Shown here one piece after another: positions 40,760-49,393 of a stretch of DNA of 64,000 nucleotides. The stretch lies in NCBI RefSeq assembly GCF_019602855.1, contig NZ_CP080767.1, forward strand, positions 2,790,001 to 2,854,000. The letters run 5' to 3'. The position numbers and the translations under genes were made by a program. This stretch comes from Cupriavidus pinatubonensis (GTDB lineage: Bacteria > Pseudomonadota > Gammaproteobacteria > Burkholderiales > Burkholderiaceae). Below the pieces are notes generated by a model. That model saw nothing but the letters and a program-made list of their open reading frames with translations, had not been told where the DNA came from and searched no databases. Every line of letters begins with the position of its first letter. The first letter of the stretch is position 1.

Positions 40760-42028
40760 ATGAAAGTATTGGTTGTCGGCTCGGGTGGACGTGAACACGC
40801 GCTGGCCTGGAAATTGGCCCAATCCCCCAAGCTACAGGTGGTGTACGTGGCACCGGGCAACGGCGGGACCGCGCTCGACAAGCGCCTGCAGAATGTTCCG
40901 CTGACGGATCCGGAAGTGCTGGCCGCGTTTGCCGAGCGCGAAGGCGTGGCCTTTACCGTGGTCGGCCCCGAAGCGCCGCTGGCTGCGGGCATCGTGGACG
41001 TGTTCCGCGGCAAGGGCCTGCGCATCTTTGGCCCGACCAAAGCTGCCGCGCAGCTCGAGTCGTCGAAGGATTTCGCCAAGGCCTTCATGCATCGTCACGG
41101 CATTCCGACGGCGGCCTACCAGACCTTCTCCGATGCCGCCCAGGCGCACGCCTATATCGACGCGCAGGGCGCGCCGATCGTGATCAAGGCTGACGGCCTG
41201 GCCGCCGGCAAGGGTGTGGTCGTCGCCATGAGCCTGGAAGAAGCGCACTCGGCGGTCGACATGATGCTGGCCGACAACAAGCTCGGCGACGCTGGCGCGC
41301 GCGTGGTGGTCGAGGAATTCCTCGAAGGCGAGGAAGCGAGCTTCATCGTGCTGGTCGACGGCAAGAACGTGCTGGCGCTGGCCACCAGCCAGGACCACAA
41401 GCGCCTGCTGGACGCCGACGCCGGCCCCAACACCGGCGGCATGGGCGCCTACTCGCCCGCGCCGGTGGTCACGCCGGCCCTGCATGCGCGCGCGCTGCGC
41501 GAGATCATCATGCCGACCGTGCGCGGCATGGAGAAGGACGGCATTCCGTACACGGGCTTCCTGTACGCAGGCCTGATGATCGACAAGGACGGCAACCTGA
41601 AGACGCTGGAATTCAACTGCCGCATGGGCGATCCGGAAACCCAGCCGATCATGGCTCGCCTGAAGACCGACCTGGTCGACGTGATGGACGCCGCCGTGTC
41701 GGGCAAGCTTGACGAAGTCGAGCTGGACTGGGACCGCCGCACCGCGCTGGGCGTCGTGATGGCCGCTTACGGCTATCCGGATGCGCCGCGCAAGGGCGAT
41801 GCTATTACCGGCATCCCAGCCGAAACCGACGACAGCGTGACCTTCCACGCCGGCACCACGCTCAAGGACGGCACGCTGCTGACCACGGGCGGACGCGTGC
41901 TGTGCGTGGTCGGCCTGGCCGATACCGTCAAGGCTGCGCAACGCGCCGCCTACGCCGCCGTGGAGCAGATCCGCTTCGATGGCATGCAATACCGTACCGA
42001 CATCGGCTACCGCGCCATCAAGCGCTGA
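40760..42028 (+). CDS. purD: Phosphoribosylamine-glycine ligase
   Basis: A 422-residue ATP-grasp enzyme, the second step of purine synthesis (GAR synthetase). The N-terminus MKVLVVGSGGREHALAWKLAQS is the PurD signature; later come VVIGPEAP-like VVGPEAPLAAGI, PIVIKADGLAAGKGV (ATP loop) and TLEFNCRMGDPETQP. The ATG at 40760 is chosen because it starts this signature; ten extra codons upstream overlap the terminator. No other pur genes are nearby. Confidence 0.97.
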   Translation: MKVLVVGSGGREHALAWKLAQSPKLQVVYVAPGNGGTALDKRLQNVPLTDPEVLAAFAEREGVAFTVVGPEAPLAAGIVDVFRGKGLRIFGPTKAAAQLESSKDFAKAFMHRHGIPTAAYQTFSDAAQAHAYIDAQGAPIVIKADGLAAGKGVVVAMSLEEAHSAVDMMLADNKLGDAGARVVVEEFLEGEEASFIVLVDGKNVLALATSQDHKRLLDADAGPNTGGMGAYSPAPVVTPALHARALREIIMPTVRGMEKDGIPYTGFLYAGLMIDKDGNLKTLEFNCRMGDPETQPIMARLKTDLVDVMDAAVSGKLDEVELDWDRRTALGVVMAAYGYPDAPRKGDAITGIPAETDDSVTFHAGTTLKDGTLLTTGGRVLCVVGLADTVKAAQRAAYAAVEQIRFDGMQYRTDIGYRAIKR

Positions 42029-42141
42029 CCGCCGATATGGCGCCGCCATGGGGCCGGGCGGCTCCGGGCGGCCGGTCACGTTCCGACGGCACGCGCGGGC
42101 CAGAGGCTCGCCAGCCGTTACAATCGTGACACCCTCATGAC

Positions 42142-42170
42142 GGCCGGGCTGGCCAACTGCCAGCCCGGCC
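42142..42170. other. Strong hairpin without T-run before hemF
   Basis: GGCCGGGCTGGC, loop CAACT, GCCAGCCCGGCC: a perfect 12-bp stem between purD and hemF, 35 bases before the hemF ATG. No T-run follows. It may terminate purD transcripts weakly, or sit in the hemF leader; a TACAAT -10-like element precedes it (about 42118-42123). Confidence 0.5.
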
Positions 42171-42204
42171 GCCCTTGCATCCGGGGCTCGCGCCCCTACA
42201 CGCC

Positions 42205-43116
42205 ATGATCGATTCCCAGGCAGTCCGTGCCTATCTGCTCGGTCTGCAAGACCGCATCACCGACGCCGTCGCTGCCATCGACGGACAGCCGTTCCTGACC
42301 GACGCCTGGGAAAAGCCGCCCACCGAGCGCCTGCGCGGCAGCGGCCGCACCCGCATCCTGGAAGGCGGCGCCGTAATGGAGCGTGCCGGCGTGGGCTTTT
42401 CGCACGTCATGGGCGACACCCTGCCCCCGTCGGCCAGCGCCAGCCGGCCCGAACTGGCGGGCCGCAGCTTCGAAGCCATGGGCGTGTCGCTGGTCTTCCA
42501 TCCGCGCAACCCGTACGTGCCCACGGTGCATATGAACGTGCGCTGCTTCATCGCGGTCAAGCCCGATGCCGATCCCGTCTGGTGGTTCGGCGGCGGCATG
42601 GACCTGACGCCGTACTATGGCAATGCCGGCGACTGCACGCATTTCCACCGCACCTGCAAGCAGTCGCTCGCACCGTTCGGCGATGACTTGTACCCGCGCT
42701 TCAAGCAGTGGTGCGACGAGTACTTCTTCCTCAAGCACCGCGGCGAGGCGCGCGGTATCGGCGGCATTTTCTTCGACGACTTTTCGGCGCTGGGTTTCGA
42801 CCGTAGCTTCGAGATGATGCGCAGCGTGGGCGATGCCTTCCTGGACGCCTACCTTCCCATCTTGCAGGGCCGCAAGGACACGCCGTTCGGGGCGCGCGAA
42901 CGCGACTTCCAGGCGTACCGCCGCGGCCGCTATGTGGAATTCAACCTCGTATTCGACCGCGGCACGCTGTTCGGACTGCAGTCCGGCGGCCGCGCCGAAT
43001 CGATCCTGATGTCGATGCCGCCGCAGGTGTCATGGCGCTATGACTGGAAGCCGGAGCCCGGCAGCGCGGAAAGCGCGCTGTACACCGACTTCCTGCCTGC
43101 GCGCGACTGGGCCTGA
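42205..43116 (+). CDS. hemF: Coproporphyrinogen III oxidase, aerobic
   Basis: A 303-residue oxygen-dependent enzyme that makes protoporphyrinogen IX from coproporphyrinogen III in haem synthesis. Family blocks seen: GGGMDLTPYYG, FHRTCKQSLAPF, YFFLKHRGEARGIGGIFFDDF and RRGRYVEFNLVFDRGTLFGL. The ATG at 42205 (MIDSQAVRAYLLGLQ) gives the normal length. A TTG-start frame from 42175 is an alternative, but lacks support. It is the first of a row of closely spaced plus-strand genes. Confidence 0.97.
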   Translation: MIDSQAVRAYLLGLQDRITDAVAAIDGQPFLTDAWEKPPTERLRGSGRTRILEGGAVMERAGVGFSHVMGDTLPPSASASRPELAGRSFEAMGVSLVFHPRNPYVPTVHMNVRCFIAVKPDADPVWWFGGGMDLTPYYGNAGDCTHFHRTCKQSLAPFGDDLYPRFKQWCDEYFFLKHRGEARGIGGIFFDDFSALGFDRSFEMMRSVGDAFLDAYLPILQGRKDTPFGARERDFQAYRRGRYVEFNLVFDRGTLFGLQSGGRAESILMSMPPQVSWRYDWKPEPGSAESALYTDFLPARDWA

Positions 43117-43126
43117 CGGCAACCGT

Positions 43127-43846
43127 ATGGCACATACCGACCAAGACGCCGTGCCGGCCGTAGCCGACAAAGACGCCCGCCCCTACCGCCTGGGTATCCT
43201 CGGCGGCACTTTCGACCCTCCTCATATTGGCCACCTGGCACTCGCCACGTTGTGCATCGACCATCTCGGCCTTGATGAACTCGTGTGGATCCCGACCGGC
43301 CAGTCCTGGCAGAAAAGCGCCGACGTCACGCCCGCCGCGGACCGGTTCGCCATGACCGAGCTCGCGGCCGCCGCACTGACCGGCACGGCCGCGAAGATCC
43401 GCGTGAGCCGCATGGAAGTGGATCGCGAGGGGCCCAGCTACACCATCGACACGGTACGGCAACTGCGCGACGAATACGGCCCCGAAGCCTCGCTGTGCTG
43501 GCTGATGGGCGCCGACCAGCTGCTGCGCCTGCATACCTGGCACGGCTGGCAGGAATTGTTCGCCCACGTGCACCTGTGCACGGCCACGCGCCCGCGTTTC
43601 GACCTGTCGGAGCTCGAAGGCCCGGTGCTGGAAGCGCTGGCAACGCGCCAGGGGGACACGCAACTGATACAATGCACGCCCTCCGGCCGGATGTGGATCG
43701 ACCAGACCCTAGCCGTCGACCTGTCCTCCACGCACCTGCGCCAGCGCCTTGCCGCCGGCCAGCCTGCGGATGACCAACTGCCAGCCGGCGTGGCACACTA
43801 CATTGCGAGCCACGGGCTCTACCGCCCCGCCTCAGGCCAGTCCTGA
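43127..43846 (+). CDS. nadD: Nicotinate-nucleotide adenylyltransferase
   Basis: A 239-residue enzyme that makes deamido-NAD from nicotinate mononucleotide and ATP. LGILGGTFDPPHIGH (22-36) is the nucleotidyltransferase loop with the HxGH motif, and LSSTHLRQRL is the SSTxxR motif near the C-terminus. The ATG at 43127 lies 10 bases after the hemF stop. The first 18 residues are a variable extension. Followed by rsfS after 42 bases, as in many betaproteobacteria. Confidence 0.96.
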   Translation: MAHTDQDAVPAVADKDARPYRLGILGGTFDPPHIGHLALATLCIDHLGLDELVWIPTGQSWQKSADVTPAADRFAMTELAAAALTGTAAKIRVSRMEVDREGPSYTIDTVRQLRDEYGPEASLCWLMGADQLLRLHTWHGWQELFAHVHLCTATRPRFDLSELEGPVLEALATRQGDTQLIQCTPSGRMWIDQTLAVDLSSTHLRQRLAAGQPADDQLPAGVAHYIASHGLYRPASGQS

Positions 43847-43888
43847 CCTGGCCGCTCCCCAACGATTTCAGCTGAACAAGAACGCACC

Positions 43889-44614
43889 ATGGATATTCGC
43901 AAACTGCAACGCGCCATCGTCGACGGCCTCGAGGATGTCAAAGCGCAGGACATCAAGGTGTACGACACCACCCACCTGACCGAGCTGTTCGATCGGGTGG
44001 TGATTGCCAGCGGGACATCCAACCGTCAGACCAAGGCGCTGGCAGCGTCGGTGCGTGACACGGTGAAGGAAGCCGGCGGCCATATCGTTGCGGTGGAAGG
44101 CCTGGAAACCGGCGAATGGGTGCTCGTGGACTGTGGCGACGCCGTCGTGCACATCCTGCAGCCGCAACTGCGCCTGTACTACAACCTCGAAGAGATCTGG
44201 GGCGACAAGCCGGTGCGCATGAAGCTGGCCGCCGCCAAGGGCCTCCCCAGGGCCAGCGAGCCGATGGACGACGACGAGGACGAAGCGCCGGCCCCGCGCG
44301 CACGCCGCGCGAGCAACCTGCGCCCGGCTCTGGCCCGCCTGCCCGAAGGCATGAAGGAACCCTCGCCGCCGATGGGCCACGAGGACACCGATCCGGACGC
44401 CATCGCCACCATCCGCAAGCCGGCCCGCAAGACCACGGCGACCAAGACCACCGCCACCAAGACGGCTACGAAGACTGCCGCTACGCGTGCCTCCGCCCCC
44501 CGCAAGACGGCTGCAGGCACTACCACGGCACGCAAGACCACCACGCGTACCGCGGCGGCCAAGAACACCGCTGCCAAGCCGGCCGCCCGCAAGCGCACCA
44601 CGCGCTCGGCCTGA
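43889..44614 (+). CDS. rsfS: Ribosomal silencing factor RsfS with histone-like tail
   Basis: A 241-residue protein. Residues 1-112 are the RsfS/Iojap domain, which binds L14 and blocks joining of the ribosomal subunits; GTSNRQTKALAASVRD, EGLETGEWVLVDCGDAVVHI and LYYNLEEIWGD are typical. The family is usually 105-130 long. Here an acidic linker (MDDDEDE, about 123-129) is followed by a basic, low-complexity Lys/Thr/Ala tail (about 170-241) with repeats of the form KTTAT / KTAT and AAKP, much like histone H1 or AlgP. The tail probably binds nucleic acid. It lies between nadD and rlmH. Confidence 0.94.
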   Translation: MDIRKLQRAIVDGLEDVKAQDIKVYDTTHLTELFDRVVIASGTSNRQTKALAASVRDTVKEAGGHIVAVEGLETGEWVLVDCGDAVVHILQPQLRLYYNLEEIWGDKPVRMKLAAAKGLPRASEPMDDDEDEAPAPRARRASNLRPALARLPEGMKEPSPPMGHEDTDPDAIATIRKPARKTTATKTTATKTATKTAATRASAPRKTAAGTTTARKTTTRTAAAKNTAAKPAARKRTTRSA

Positions 44615-44661
44615 GCCTGATCCGATAGCTCGCGCGGCCATGGCCGCGCTGCAACGCACCC

Positions 44662-45141
44662 ATGCAACTGGTCATCGTGGCAGTCGGCCACAAGATGCCT
44701 GGCTGGATCGAAACCGGCTTCAACGAGTATGCCAAGCGCATGCCACCGGAACTGCGCATCGAACTGCGCGAGGTCAAGCCCGAAACCCGCTCGTCGTCCA
44801 ACAACGCCGCCACCGTGATGCAGCGCGAAGCCGCACGCATTGACGCGGTGCTCGGCTCGCTGTCGCGACAGTGCCGCATCGTCGCGCTCGACGAGCGCGG
44901 CCGCGACTTCACCACGGTGCAGCTCGCGGGGCAGCTCACCGACTGGCAGCGCGAAGGCGGCGACGTGGCATTCCTGATTGGCGGGGCGGATGGCCTCGAT
45001 CCGGCACTGAAAGCCAGGGCCCAGACGCTGCTGCGCCTGTCCAGCCTGACGCTGCCGCACGGCATGGTGCGCGTGCTGTTGGCCGAGCAGCTCTACCGCG
45101 CCTGGTCCGTCACCCAAAACCATCCCTACCATCGGGCCTGA
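44662..45141 (+). CDS. rlmH: 23S rRNA pseudouridine-1915 N3-methyltransferase
   Basis: A 159-residue SPOUT methyltransferase. It starts MQLVIVAVGHKMPGW, has the SAM-binding knot FLIGGADGLDP and LPHGMVRVLLAEQLYRAW, and ends TQNHPYHRA, all as in RlmH. It modifies the ribosomal decoding site region of 23S rRNA late in assembly. It lies 47 bases after rsfS, the usual neighbour. Confidence 0.96.
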   Translation: MQLVIVAVGHKMPGWIETGFNEYAKRMPPELRIELREVKPETRSSSNNAATVMQREAARIDAVLGSLSRQCRIVALDERGRDFTTVQLAGQLTDWQREGGDVAFLIGGADGLDPALKARAQTLLRLSSLTLPHGMVRVLLAEQLYRAWSVTQNHPYHRA

Positions 45142-45230
45142 TCCGGTCAGGCCCGGCGCCGGCAGTACAATGCGGGCCTTGAGCAGCCGCCCTGGCTTCC
45201 TCGCGCCCCAAATCTTACTCGCCCGCCGTG

Positions 45231-45833
45231 ATGCACGATTACCTTTACCTCGCCTCCCAGAGCCCGCGTCGCCGCGAACTGCTGACGCAGCTCGGCGTGC
45301 GCTACGAACTGCTGCTCGCCGACGATGAAGAAGATGCGGAGGCATTGGAAGTCGTGCAGCCCGGCGAAACGCCCGACGACTACGTCCAGCGCGTCTGCGC
45401 ACTAAAGGCCGAGGCCGCGCTGCGCCGCCGCGAAAGGCGCGCGCTGCCCGACGCGCCAATTCTCACGTCCGACACCACGGTCTGCCTCGGCGGCGAGATC
45501 CTGGGCAAGCCAGGCGACGGTGCTGATGCCTCAGCTATGCTGAAGGCGCTGTCGGGCTCCACGCACCGCGTGCTGACCGCCGTGACCGTGGTCTCGACGC
45601 TCGGCATGCATCACGCGCTGTCGATCTCACGCGTCACATTCCGAGCGATGACCGCGGCCGAGATCGAGCGGTACGTCGACAGCGGCGAACCGCTCGGCAA
45701 GGCAGGCGCGTACGGCATCCAGGGCCGCGCTGCCGAGTTCGTCGAGCGGATTGAAGGCAGCTATTCAGGTATCATGGGACTGCCCCTGTTTGAGACGGCT
45801 GCGTTACTCAGACAGGCCCGCCTGCGGTTCTGA
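45231..45833 (+). CDS. maf: Maf-like nucleotide pyrophosphatase
   Basis: A 200-residue Maf/HAM1-fold protein. The N-terminus YLYLASQSPRRRELLTQLG is the Maf signature; later come TSDTTVCLGGEILGKPGD, with catalytic Asp and Glu, and GKAGAYGIQGRAAEFVERIEGSYSGIMGLPL. These enzymes remove pyrophosphate from dTTP/UTP or modified nucleotides. The ATG at 45231 is used; a GTG three bases before it is possible. It is followed by rng, as in many relatives. Confidence 0.95.
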   Translation: MHDYLYLASQSPRRRELLTQLGVRYELLLADDEEDAEALEVVQPGETPDDYVQRVCALKAEAALRRRERRALPDAPILTSDTTVCLGGEILGKPGDGADASAMLKALSGSTHRVLTAVTVVSTLGMHHALSISRVTFRAMTAAEIERYVDSGEPLGKAGAYGIQGRAAEFVERIEGSYSGIMGLPLFETAALLRQARLRF

Positions 45834-45907
45834 ACGGCACGTCCCGAGGCCGGCCAGCCGGGGCACACAATACATCGCCGGTACACCGGCAACGCGTTTC
45901 ATCTGCC

Positions 45908-47368
45908 ATGACTGAAGACATCCTCGTCAACATCACGCCCCAAGAGACGCGCGTTGCCATCGTGCAGCAGGCCGCTGTCCAGGAATTGCATGTCGAACGC
46001 ACGCTGACGCGCGGGCTAGTCGGGAACATCTACCTGGGCAAAGTCGTGCGCGTGCTGCCCGGCATGCAGTCCGCGTTCATCGACATTGGCCTCGAACGGG
46101 CCGCGTTCCTGCACGTCGCCGACATCTGGCATCCGCGCGATCCCGACAAGAACGGCACCCAGCTCGCCATCGAAAAGACCCTGTTCGAAGGCCAGGCGCT
46201 GATGGTGCAGGTCATCAAGGATCCGATCGGCACCAAGGGCGCGCGCCTGTCCACGCAGGTCAGCATCGCCGGGCGCACGCTCGTCTATCTGCCGCAGGAT
46301 CCGCATATCGGCATTTCGCAGCGCATTGAAGGCGAGGTCGACCGCGAGGCGCTGCGCAGCCGCGTGCAGGGCCTGGTGCCGGCGGACGAGCGCGGTGGCT
46401 TCATCGTGCGCACGATCGCCGAGGAAGCGAGCGACGAAGAACTCGGCAACGACATCGCCTACCTGCGCAAGATCTGGGCGACGATCCGCCAGAACGCGAC
46501 CACGCAGCCCGCGCCTAGTCTGCTCTATCAGGACCTGGACCTGGCCCAGCGCGTGCTGCGCGACTTCATCAACGACGCCACCGGCGTGATTCAGATCGAC
46601 TCGCGCGAGAACTACCAGCGGCTCGTGGAATTCGCGCAGGAATACACGCCGGCCGTGCTGGCGCGGCTGTCGCACTACACCGGCGAGCGGCCGATCTTCG
46701 ACCTGTTCAATATCGACGCCGAGATCGAGAAAGCGCTGTCGCGGCGAGTCGATCTGAAGTCGGGCGGGTACCTGATGATCGACCAGACCGAGGCGATGAC
46801 GACGATCGACGTCAACACCGGCGGCTACGTCGGTGCGCGCAACTTCGACGACACGATCTTCAAGACCAACCTCGAAGCCGCGCACACCATCGCACGCCAG
46901 CTGCGGCTGCGCAACCTCGGCGGCATCATCATCATCGACTTCATCGACATGGAGAATGTCGAGCACCGCGAAGCGGTGCTGTCGGAACTCAAGCGCGCGC
47001 TGTCGCGCGACCGCACGCGCATCACGGTCAATAACTTCTCGCAGCTCGGCCTGGTCGAGATGACACGCAAGCGCACGCGCGAGTCCCTCGCGCACGTGCT
47101 GTGCGAGCAATGTCCGGTGTGCCAGGGCAAGGGCCAGGTCAAGACGCCGCGCACGGTGTGCTACGACATCCTGCGCGAGATCATGCGCGAATCGCGCCAG
47201 TTCAATCCGCGCGAGTTCCGCATTCTGGCGTCGCAGGAAGTCATCGACCTGTTCCTCGAAGAGGAAAGCCAGCACCTTGCGATGCTAGGGGACTTCATCG
47301 GCAAGCCGATTTCGCTGCAGGTGGAATCTACGTTCCATCAGGAGCAGTACGACATCATCCTGATGTAG
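45908..47368 (+). CDS. rng: Ribonuclease G
   Basis: A 486-residue endoribonuclease of the RNase E/G family. An S1 domain lies near the N-terminus (GNIYLGKVVRVLPGMQSAFID). The catalytic DNase I-like part holds the metal-binding Asp in TIDVNTGGYVG and IIIIDFIDME, and the zinc link is CPVCQGKG. The acidic C-terminal tail of RNase E is missing, so this is RNase G. It matures 16S rRNA and decays mRNA. It ends the hemF-to-rng block. Confidence 0.96.
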   Translation: MTEDILVNITPQETRVAIVQQAAVQELHVERTLTRGLVGNIYLGKVVRVLPGMQSAFIDIGLERAAFLHVADIWHPRDPDKNGTQLAIEKTLFEGQALMVQVIKDPIGTKGARLSTQVSIAGRTLVYLPQDPHIGISQRIEGEVDREALRSRVQGLVPADERGGFIVRTIAEEASDEELGNDIAYLRKIWATIRQNATTQPAPSLLYQDLDLAQRVLRDFINDATGVIQIDSRENYQRLVEFAQEYTPAVLARLSHYTGERPIFDLFNIDAEIEKALSRRVDLKSGGYLMIDQTEAMTTIDVNTGGYVGARNFDDTIFKTNLEAAHTIARQLRLRNLGGIIIIDFIDMENVEHREAVLSELKRALSRDRTRITVNNFSQLGLVEMTRKRTRESLAHVLCEQCPVCQGKGQVKTPRTVCYDILREIMRESRQFNPREFRILASQEVIDLFLEEESQHLAMLGDFIGKPISLQVESTFHQEQYDIILM

Positions 47369-47392
47369 CCCTCTGCCCCTCCGCGCGCTCCT

Positions 47393-48493
47393 TCAGTCCG
47401 CTACGACCACCGGCACACGCGGCGCTACCGCGCACATCAGCTCATACCCGATCGTCCCCGCCGCCGCGGCAACATCGTCGATCGGAACATGCCGCCCCCA
47501 GAGTTCGACCGGCGAGCCAACGTTGGCTTCAGGACACTCGCTGAGATCGACGGCCAGCATGTCCATCGATACGCGCCCGACCGTGCGCGTGAGCCGGTCG
47601 CCCACACGAACGGGCGCAAAGTGATCCGCATGCGACGAACTTGTACGCGGATAACCGTCGGCATAGCCGCACGCGACAATGCCGATGCGCTGGCGGCGCG
47701 TCGCCACGTAGTGCGATCCATAGCCGACCGATTGGCCGGGCAGCAGGTCCTGCACGCCGAGTATGCGACTCGTGAGCGTCTGAGCGGCCTGCAGTCCGGT
47801 GCCGCTCAGGTCTGCCGCGCAGCCCGATGGCGCGGCGCCGTATAGCATGATCCCGGCGCGCACCCAATCGGCGTGGCAATCCGCGTGCCGCATGGTGGTC
47901 GCCGAATTGGCAATGGATATCTGACCGGGCAGACCACGTGTAACGGCACGGAATATCGCCGCCTGTTCGGCGACCCCCTTCTGCGTATCAGCGTCCGAGA
48001 AGTGGCTCATGTGGGTCACCGACTTCACTGCCGCGACATCGCGCAGGCGGCGCCAGGCCGCGCCGTAACTCTCGGGACTAAAGCCAAGTCGATTCATGCC
48101 TGAATTCAGCTTCAGGCAGATATCGATCGACCGTGGCGGCAGCCGGCCATCGCGCGACGCGATCTCTAGCATCCGCAGCTGCTCCTCGCCATGCACCGCC
48201 GTGGTCAGGCGCAAAGAAGCGAGTAACGCGATGTCGCTTTCGTCGAAGAAGCCCTCGAGCAGCAGGATCGGTCCGGTCCAGCCGAGTTCGCGCAATTGCA
48301 CCGCCTCATGCAGATCCAGTAAGGCGAAACCGTCCGCGGACGCGAGGGCCGGGTAGACTCGGGCGATGCCGTGCCCATAGGCATTGGCCTTGACGACGGC
48401 CCAGACTTTCGAGGCGGGAGCGAGACGCCGCGCAACGGCCAGATTGTTTGCGAGCGCAGCGCGGTGAATAGTGACGGAGATGGGGCGTGGCAT
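47393..48493 (-). CDS. alr: Alanine racemase
   Basis: A 366-residue PLP enzyme that makes D-alanine for peptidoglycan. The PLP lysine is Lys35 in VWAVVKANAYGHG; the second catalytic Tyr is in SVGYGSHYVATRRQRIG, followed by GYADGYPR. The ATG at 48493 (MPRPISVTIHRAAL) is chosen by homology; the 30 extra codons upstream are rejected. It is convergent with rng, 24 bases apart. Confidence 0.95.
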   Translation of the reverse strand: MPRPISVTIHRAALANNLAVARRLAPASKVWAVVKANAYGHGIARVYPALASADGFALLDLHEAVQLRELGWTGPILLLEGFFDESDIALLASLRLTTAVHGEEQLRMLEIASRDGRLPPRSIDICLKLNSGMNRLGFSPESYGAAWRRLRDVAAVKSVTHMSHFSDADTQKGVAEQAAIFRAVTRGLPGQISIANSATTMRHADCHADWVRAGIMLYGAAPSGCAADLSGTGLQAAQTLTSRILGVQDLLPGQSVGYGSHYVATRRQRIGIVACGYADGYPRTSSSHADHFAPVRVGDRLTRTVGRVSMDMLAVDLSECPEANVGSPVELWGRHVPIDDVAAAAGTIGYELMCAVAPRVPVVVAD

Positions 48494-48855
48494 GTCTTTG
48501 TCGGGATAGCCGGAAAAGCGCCGCGAAGCGCGCAGTAGCCAGATCACCGGACAATTGACTGACAATTCATCCGGATCCGGCAACAGTGACTATCGTATCG
48601 GCCACCTTAAAGGCTTTGTTACTGAAATTCCGCCAGTTTTCAGTAACCTCTGCCAAGCCTTACGATGTCTGGCGATGCGCCAAGGCCACGAACTCCGCAT
48701 GACCCGAGGGTTAGTATTTCCACCTATGCGCGCAACGGCTCCGCCGCCCCACACGTTTTTGGCGATCCGCTATAACTCAGTAAACGCCATCCGATCCGCA
48801 AGCCCCCCGGTCCGGCAGTTCGCATGCCGCAGGCGTTCCGTAGTGAGGTACCCGC
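48494..48855. other. Non-coding stretch between alr and the lipoprotein gene
   Basis: 362 bases between divergent genes. It holds the long-armed dyad at 48618-48647 and a TATAAC (about 48771-48776) that may be a -10 of the lipoprotein gene. An open frame runs through but has no recognisable start or domain. Confidence 0.55.
48618..48647. promoter_or_regulatory. 10+10 inverted repeat between alr and lipoprotein gene
   Basis: GTTACTGAAA, ten bases, TTTCAGTAAC: a perfect dyad of 10-bp arms with a 10-bp spacer, so the arms are two helical turns apart centre to centre. It could be an operator for a dimeric or tandem-bound regulator. As a hairpin it would be weak, and no T-run follows. Confidence 0.5.
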
Positions 48856-49365
48856 ATGAAAGCCGCGAACCTGGCCCCCTGTTTGATGGCCATGCTCCTG
48901 TGCACTGCCTGCGAGCAGTTGCCGATCGCCCGTAAGGCCCCCCCGCCACCGCCGCCAGCATCAACTGCAGCAAAGCCCGCCGAACAGCCCCGCCCCACAC
49001 CGATCGCCGCGCACGATATCAGCCTCGCCGGCACATGCCGGCGGACCGAGGATGATGGCTTCCGCGAAGACGCCGTGATGCGTGTGGTCTCGAATGACGT
49101 GAAGAGCCTGAAGTGGAAGCTGTGGGTATCGAAGCGCGGTACGTGCCAGTTCGACCTGGCGGACTTCAAGCAAGTCCAGAAGACGCCGCACATCGTGCTG
49201 GAAGCGACCGACGGCACGCAATGCAAACTGCTGATCTGGCAGGACCCGCGACGCGTGACGCTAGCGCACGCCAATTGCCAGCAGCGCTGCACGCCGGGCA
49301 TCTATGAGCAGGCGTGGCCGGTCCTGTTCAATCCGAGGAACGGAGACTGCGCCGAGATCCGCTGA
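48856..49365 (+). CDS. Lipoprotein of unknown function
   Basis: A 169-residue protein with lipobox LLCTAC (lipid Cys19), then a Pro/Ala-rich linker (about 26-50) and a small domain with conserved-looking Cys residues: TCRRTEDDGF, GTCQFDL, TQCKLLIW, NCQQRC and GDCAEIR. The paired cysteines suggest disulfides in the periplasm. I do not recognise the family. It stands alone; the gene on its right is convergent, 28 bases away. Confidence 0.75.
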   Translation: MKAANLAPCLMAMLLCTACEQLPIARKAPPPPPPASTAAKPAEQPRPTPIAAHDISLAGTCRRTEDDGFREDAVMRVVSNDVKSLKWKLWVSKRGTCQFDLADFKQVQKTPHIVLEATDGTQCKLLIWQDPRRVTLAHANCQQRCTPGIYEQAWPVLFNPRNGDCAEIR

Positions 49366-49393
49366 TTGCGCACCTCGGCGGGAAAGGACGCAC

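Noticed and set aside
44440..44612. Repetitive ACCGCCACCAAGAC-like DNA at the end of rsfS, suspected as a repeat array
   Set aside because: It is codon-phased and encodes the Lys/Thr/Ala tail; it has no regular spacer and is not CRISPR-like.
48555..48935. A 126-codon open frame upstream of the lipoprotein gene
   Set aside because: It overlaps the lipoprotein start in another frame, has a poor start and a composition unlike a protein.
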